A stretch of DNA of 64,000 nt from Oxyruncus cristatus (taxonomy: Eukaryota; Chordata; Aves; Passeriformes; Cotingidae), in assembly GCA_013399855.1 (NCBI GenBank), contig VXAY01003846.1, forward strand, positions 186,264-250,263, read 5' to 3'. Shown piece after piece: positions 58,168-64,000 of the stretch; the stretch's first letter is position 1, and the number at the start of each line of letters is the position of its first letter. Under the pieces are notes generated by a model that saw only the letters and a program-made list of their open reading frames with translations, was not told the origin of the DNA and did no database searches. The translations under genes were made by a program, and so were the position numbers.

Positions 58168-61100
58168 TATTGCCTTTATATGCTGTACCTTCCTCCTCAC
58201 CCACTCACACCCTGAATAGCTTTACCAAACTTGCTTCTGTGCAAGTCCATCATTAAGCTTCTACGTGCTTCACCTCTGGGAGGTTATCATTTCCACTCTT
58301 ATCTCATATTGGTCCTTCTGTCTTGCTGACTGACTTAGTGACATCTACAATGTAGAAAGATGATTTCTCTCTTTATCTCTTTCTTAAATGAGTGCCATGA
58401 CTATGTGTGGGGGAGAAACCTGGCAGTTCAAGAATGGGAAGCAATTATGCATCATACACCCTGTAGCCTTTATATTTATATTTTATATTAACAATTTCTG
58501 TGGAAAGAGAAGCCAAGTCTTTGAACAAAGAAATATATAACAAGCTGGGACAAGTGTGGTGAGGCAAATGTTCATGTGGAACAAATATTTCTACAAACCA
58601 GTTCAAGAGCACAGGAGACTTTTTTAAGGGACTCATTTGCAGGACATAAATGCTGACCTTATGTAGTCTCTATGTATAGGAACCTTCCTCAAACTTATAC
58701 TACAAAGTACAGAGCAGACTTAAGGAGTTAGTTTATATAGAGGGTTGGTTTCTAAAGCCTTATCTTACCTTGGGATAAGGAATTGATTGGGGTTATCTAC
58801 AATCTGACTTCGGGCACTCAAATGAAGCACCCCACCTGGAAGACTAGCCTTTCCAAACTCCTTAAATGTACTCAATGGAGGATACAGATGCAGCTAGAGA
58901 CCACTTCTGAAAAACTGCCTGACAACTGCCTGTCCCTCTCTACTCACTGTAGAAATATCAGGGAGGCAGACAGAATCCTCAGTCAGTAGACTAGGGGTAT
59001 GTGGTTTGAAATGCCTCTATGAGGTATGTCAGTTCCTTTTTTTTTTTTTTTAATTTATTTTTCTCAACAAGCTTGAAGTCCATGAAAATGGAGCAAGTGT
59101 TTTGGTTTTTTTTCAGCTTGGAAAGAACAGACAAATATGGCATAAAATGTATTTTGGATGAGCATCCTCTAGTATAATATCTGCTGTTCAATTGTCTGAA
59201 AGTGTGAAGGAATGGATGCCTTAAAACATTCATTACTCCAGGAAAAAGTGGTACAGTGCCCTTTTCATGTTTAGATCACTGTATGAAAACAATCCATTAC
59301 TCTGAGGAGGCTAAGGTTATTTCATTATATTAGTTATTTACAAGTTCATATGTCATCGAACTCTTTGTATGATAAAATAGTGATTGGATCTGTGACTAGA
59401 TCTCCATTCCCTAGTTCCTTTATTTTTCTCTAAAATAAATACCTTTTGGTTTCTTGCAACCACATTTTTTTCCCATGTAGGCTTTTTATTCCTAGCTCCT
59501 TTTCTTTCCTAACCTGGCTCTCACACTTCCTTTTGACTGTAGCATAGTGCTTTCTCAGTTAAACACATTTCCTCAGGGTTTCCTTGGCCCTCTTTCCACT
59601 TAAGTCGAATATAAATAGGTACAGATTGCCATTCCAGTAATTTCTCTTTATAGTCATTGCTTCTGGTGTCATGCTGTAGTAAGGGTGGATGCTCTTTGAA
59701 CTGGTATTGTCTCTTCACTTTGATAGGTAACCTGGCATGTTTTTTCACACTAGAAAAATAATAAGGTCAGTTTGCAGAAATTCCTTTAAAACTTTACTGA
59801 TCATCCTATCTGGTAGTAGAGATGAACCTCTTTCTCTACATTTAGATAGTCATCCAAATCCATTTTGTCTCAGCCCTCTTGTGCATTGTTCTGGGAGTTT
59901 TCTTCCTGTGGACAGCTCAGCAGATTCACGTGGACCATCTCCAGGTCAGTCCCTAGGTTTTGCTGCTTTACAGCTCCTAGTTAAGAAATATTATGAAAAA
60001 AAAAAGGGTCATTGTTGTCTCTGTTCCCTCTTGTTCAATTTGGAGGATGTTCTGGCACACAGTAAGCTTCAGTGAATCCCAGTGATCTGGCACTGGGTCT
60101 GGGCTTTGCTTACTTCCTAATTTAGGCTTATAGGCCAGGAAAATGTTGTAATGTAGTTTCTTCTCTCCAGCTAGTCCTTGGAGATTTCTCCTCTTCAGAT
60201 TCAACTGTAGACCTTCATATATTATTTTCTCTGCTGTTTTTCAGCTCAGCAGATTTCTTGTAACTTCCTGCCTAATGGATCCATCTCCTCCTCTTCACTC
60301 CTTATATGAGCATGAGGTCATGGTGAGGTTGTTTACTCCTAAGTCTGCTTCCAGAAACCCTTGTCCCTTCAATTTGTAACCTTTTAAACCCTTGCAGGAC
60401 TTTAAACACTTTCAGCTCAGTTGATTCTTTTCTTCTGAGTTTTCAGTTTATGTGATTAATCTTTATTTTTCAGTGGGTGTACTTGAGTGCTACAAGATTC
60501 TTATGCAAACACAAAAGACAAGAAATAAATATATTGCACAAAATGCAACTGGATAGGAATGAGAAACACTAACTTCAGTTTTAGCCTAACAAAGAAAGGA
60601 AAGAAGAAGGGAAGATGTGATCATGATAGGAGGGCTCCAAACAGCAGAAATTAGGCACCTGTTCTGGAATTTCACAATTGGGATTGATTCATTAATTGAT
60701 TGATTCCCAAAGGTCAGCATTGTATCATTGTCACTGAATTTTGATGCTTATGCTCTTTTCCCACTTCTCTACATTTCTGGTCACAGTTGACAATCAGTAC
60801 AAAACTATACTCACAAATTAGAGTCCTCTCTTCTGTGTTCAGGGAGGTCTGGACACTTAGTGTGGAATAGACAAAGTGACAGCAATTTAGAAAATTCTGA
60901 ATATTGTTACATCAATGGGAAAATGTTCCTTGATTTTAAGAATATCATCTAAAAGCTGTACCAATTATTGAAAAGCTGAGAGATAACACAAGGAGAGACT
61001 GTCAAAATTACGGCTATTTTCCTCTGGGCATATAAAAAGTAAGCACATGTGTATGGCTGACCCCTCTGGTAGTGGGAGAGGGGAGCCAGAACAGAGCAAC

Positions 61101-62059
61101 CTAGTCTATCAAGTAATGTTCCCAGATCAAAGGTAGCTAACAGCTGCTGGAAAGGCAAATAGGATAAGGAAACATTCAGACCTTTGGAATGATATGAATC
61201 AGCGCAATAAAAAAGAGGTCTTGAGATGAATCCTGAAGCAGCTGATATTGGAAAACCTGGTAAGTATACGGTTTGTGTTAATTTAAAACCTAATTAGTTT
61301 TCAAGGTAATACAGATAGGCATTTGGGGGCTTGTCTTCAGTGTGCATTCTAGGTGAGTTCAGCAAATATTTGAAACATAGGAGTTAATTAAATATCCTGT
61401 GTGGGACAGGATAAAGGTGATTTAGCTATTCACACAGCAAGCTCACTGCAAGTGAGTTAGGCAGATTTAAATGAAGAATTCGTCTTCTCTCTGAAACAGA
61501 GAACATACCTGAGAGCCAGGATATCGAGTTTGATGGGTCATATATAAAAAGAGGTTTGGAACAGTCAGCTGTTTTTTTTTCCTATTTCAAAGAAATTGGA
61601 TTTGCAAAATTCTTCTCTCTTAGTTGTCCAGAATTAGGAGAACTTAATTTTGAGCAGCAAAAACCCCACAAAAAATCACCAGCCTTTGCTTCTTCACCCT
61701 TTCACTCTTGTAAAAGTTTAGAGAATGGACCTGTAGGCTGATAATTATGTTGTTTTCAAAGCTGAATTATATTTTAAGGGAAATACATATCAAATAGTGT
61801 TCTTCTCACTAAAAATGCCTTTCATTTAAAAAACTTCAGAGTGTTTCAGGAAGTATTTTAAGTTTTATAGTTCCACCCTCCTACTGACAAGCCCATTGTA
61901 AAAAAAAAGAATATTTGCAACTAAGTATCAGCAATTGCCCATGCTCACATAACCAAACATGCTGTTTTAGTAATATCTTGTCAGCACTGCCATGGTTTCA
62001 TAAAGCAGAACTTCACTGGAAATGTTCTTTCTTTCTTTTCAGATAAATACCGATTTATT

Positions 62060-62091
62060 CATATATACATACATACATATATGTATATATG
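62060..62091. repeat. CATA/TA repeat with 12-bp inverted arms
   Basis: CATATATACATA (62060-62071) and TATGTATATATG (62080-62091) are exact reverse complements, separated by CATACATA. It is a microsatellite that can extrude as a hairpin. Simple-sequence origin is the likely explanation. Confidence 0.9.
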
Positions 62092-64000
62092 CAGAGAAAG
62101 TTATTTTATTTAGTTTCAGTCTTTTCATGACCAGTGTAGTAGGAACTGTGCTGTACCCTTTCCCAGACAGAATCTACTGTGTAGACGTCTGAGAAATATA
62201 ATTATGTGTTTGAAGTGTGTGTACATAGCACTCTCCCTTCACTTTATTAGATCAAGTATTTAATCTTTTTGCACACTTTGGATTGTGCAAAAAGAACAGA
62301 GACTGGTTTGTTCGTTGTCAGCACCTGACTTTATAGACCACACTGAGTTCTGGAAGTTCAAGCCAGAGCTTCAGTGTCTGGTTGTGATTCTCCAAACCAC
62401 AGCCAGCATTGGGCAATGCCCTCCCTTGTGGTACAATGTAAAGAAAAAAAGGATTTGGAGGGTGACCATGATCATTCTTAACAGAAGTGTTACATGTGGT
62501 GTTTCATGTAAGATTTTAATAATAGAAAGGTTTTGCCAATAGAGATGATGCTTTCTGTTGATATAACCTCTCTTCTGAAAGGAAACCTTAAGAAGGTAGT
62601 GACTATGAAGAATTTATTCACCTTTCCTTTGATGACAGTGGCCAGCAGATGGGATTTCTGATACTAGAGTTAGAAATCTTTTGGGGAACTACACAGTGGT
62701 GAGGAAAAGTCTGCATGATCTGTCTTTGGAAGACTTTCTAAAGTTCTAGGACTTGATGTACCTACTAATAGGAAAGTAGAAAGAAATATGGATGAGTCTA
62801 ACAGTAGTGATTTTTTAAATCCATTCTCATATATGGTTAGTTGATATGCCATTTGCTCTTTTACTGATTTATGAGAATTTCCTCTGGCTATTCTCGGTTC
62901 CCATGAAGTAAAAAATGAACATCAATGGATTGAGTTACTTTGCACTCAAACTCTTTGAACTGCCTTTTGTTTCTTGAATTTTGTAAGTGATATAATTGAA
63001 GACAGACTACTCTAAAACTGCTTTTCCAATGACAGGTAAGATTAAGTGAGACACATCTAGTATAGTCCCTGCATTTGCATTTAGTGGTCCTGTAGATGTG
63101 AACTAGAAAAATCTCATGACAAAATTGTTATAAAAGCATAACAATATTTAACTTTAAGCATACTGACCACACACACATTAAGTTAAACAGATGAGGTTCA
63201 TCACTTCCAGAGCCTTAAACATAAATCTGCACAGGATTTTTCTCCTAGGAATTCTTACATGATAAAAATTCCCTAATGCTTTACTTAACTATTATCAAAC
63301 TGTGGCCTAGATTACGTTTATAAATAAAAAATATAGAGTAGGATCTTCAGTTCCCATGTTTCCTACTTTAATCAACATGAATTTGAGGATATGCAGGGCT
63401 TTCCAGCATCAGATATGTTATATGGCATTCATTCTTTTCCCTCAGGACTCTGAATAAATACTAATTAAAATGAAGCTAAAATGTTCAACTTTTTAAATAT
63501 GTATCTTTATTTTTCCAGATCTACTTTTCTTCTGGATAACAAATGTGAATACAGACGTATTTCCTGCCTAACTTACTTTCCCATGCCTGTGTACGTTCTT
63601 CTTTTTTGTCCTTTTTTGTATGAAAGAAAGAAATAGTTTGGAGAAAGCTGGACCCTCAAAATCCACTGGGTATTGTTGCGGGCTAGAGATTGCTAAGCAT
63701 AGTATGCTAACAATGGGCCAAATACTGTACTAATTTCTCTGGGATAACTTTTGGAACCTGAGGATTCTTCATGGAAGAAGGATAGCAGAACACCCAGAAT
63801 ACTTTCCTGAACTCATTTGTCTATCCTCCTGTATAAAGTTTCCATGTATCACTGTTTTTTCACCTGGCAAGGTAAGGTAGTAAGATCCCATGCCTTAAAA
63901 TATTACAAAAATTCTAATTCTCTAGGTCTTTCTGTTAGCACCCAAATATCAGGCCAAAATCTGATATTGTCATCTGGAATATGAGGAAGGAATTTTTCTG

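Larger units (their letters stand above)
56268..64000. other. Unique noncoding DNA with microsatellites
   Basis: No gene recognised. It contains T runs at 56586-56597 and 59037-59051, a (CAC)4 patch near 57442-57454, an (AC)6 array at 58156-58167, and a TA/CATA palindrome at 62060-62091. Open frames of 116 codons (57865-58215), 112 codons (59737-60075) and shorter have no recognisable domain. The right edge of the window cuts unique DNA. Confidence 0.65.

Overview
This window looks like noncoding nuclear DNA from a bird. The basis is the repeat content. It holds four clear CR1 retroposon tails ending in the avian ATTCTATGA-type terminal repeats, two older CR1-like remnants, one solo endogenous-retrovirus LTR of a type I know from bird genomes, and several very old amniote SINE or palindromic relics. 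The LTR sequence matches my memory of neoavian genomes (songbirds and relatives) better than chicken, but I cannot name a species. There are no operons, rRNA genes or tRNA genes, no CRISPR arrays, and no sign of bacterial or viral gene organisation.

No protein-coding gene could be identified. The sequence is A+T-rich on inspection, and stop codons are frequent in all six frames. The longest open frames are about 100 to 149 codons. The 149-codon frame (41196-41645, minus) is partly a CR1 tail and the 141-codon frame (52059-52484, plus) lies inside the LTR. The rest are close to what chance gives in 64 kb of such DNA. The window is best read as a gene desert or the inside of a very large intron. 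Three short stretches have exon-like splice signals around an open frame (6776-6884 plus, 41836-41950 minus, 55855-56134 plus). None encodes a protein I recognise, so they are reported as candidates only.

Layout. 1-12 kb: unique A+T-rich DNA with one old repeat tail near 3.7 kb. 12-31 kb: CR1 tails at 12.0, 20.3 and 30.5 kb (all plus strand), an old CR1-like relic at 21.4 kb, a palindromic relic at 13.5 kb, a possible MIR relic at 25.6 kb, and a perfect 13-bp hairpin at 27.45 kb. 31-41 kb: nearly repeat-free, rich in TAAT/ATTA homeodomain-type cores, with a 10-bp inverted repeat beside a TTAA array at 35.25 kb, a MIR-like relic at 37.9 kb, and candidate conserved noncoding blocks. 41-42.6 kb: two CR1-derived segments (minus strand), a candidate exon between them, and a long T/G low-complexity tract. 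42.6-51.9 kb: unique DNA. 51.9-52.5 kb: solo LTR (minus orientation). 54.2 kb: a well-preserved MIR relic. 55.8-56.3 kb: a (TG)n tract, a strong 3' splice-like site, an open 280-bp block, a small CpG cluster and a very strong G-quadruplex motif, the densest set of unexplained signals in the window. 56.3-64 kb: unique DNA with microsatellites.

I found no clearly new biological system. The observations most worth checking are the 55.8-56.3 kb block, the 35.2 kb hairpin plus TAAT array, the 27.45 kb hairpin and the 41.9 kb candidate exon. All need comparative alignment or RNA data, which I could not run.
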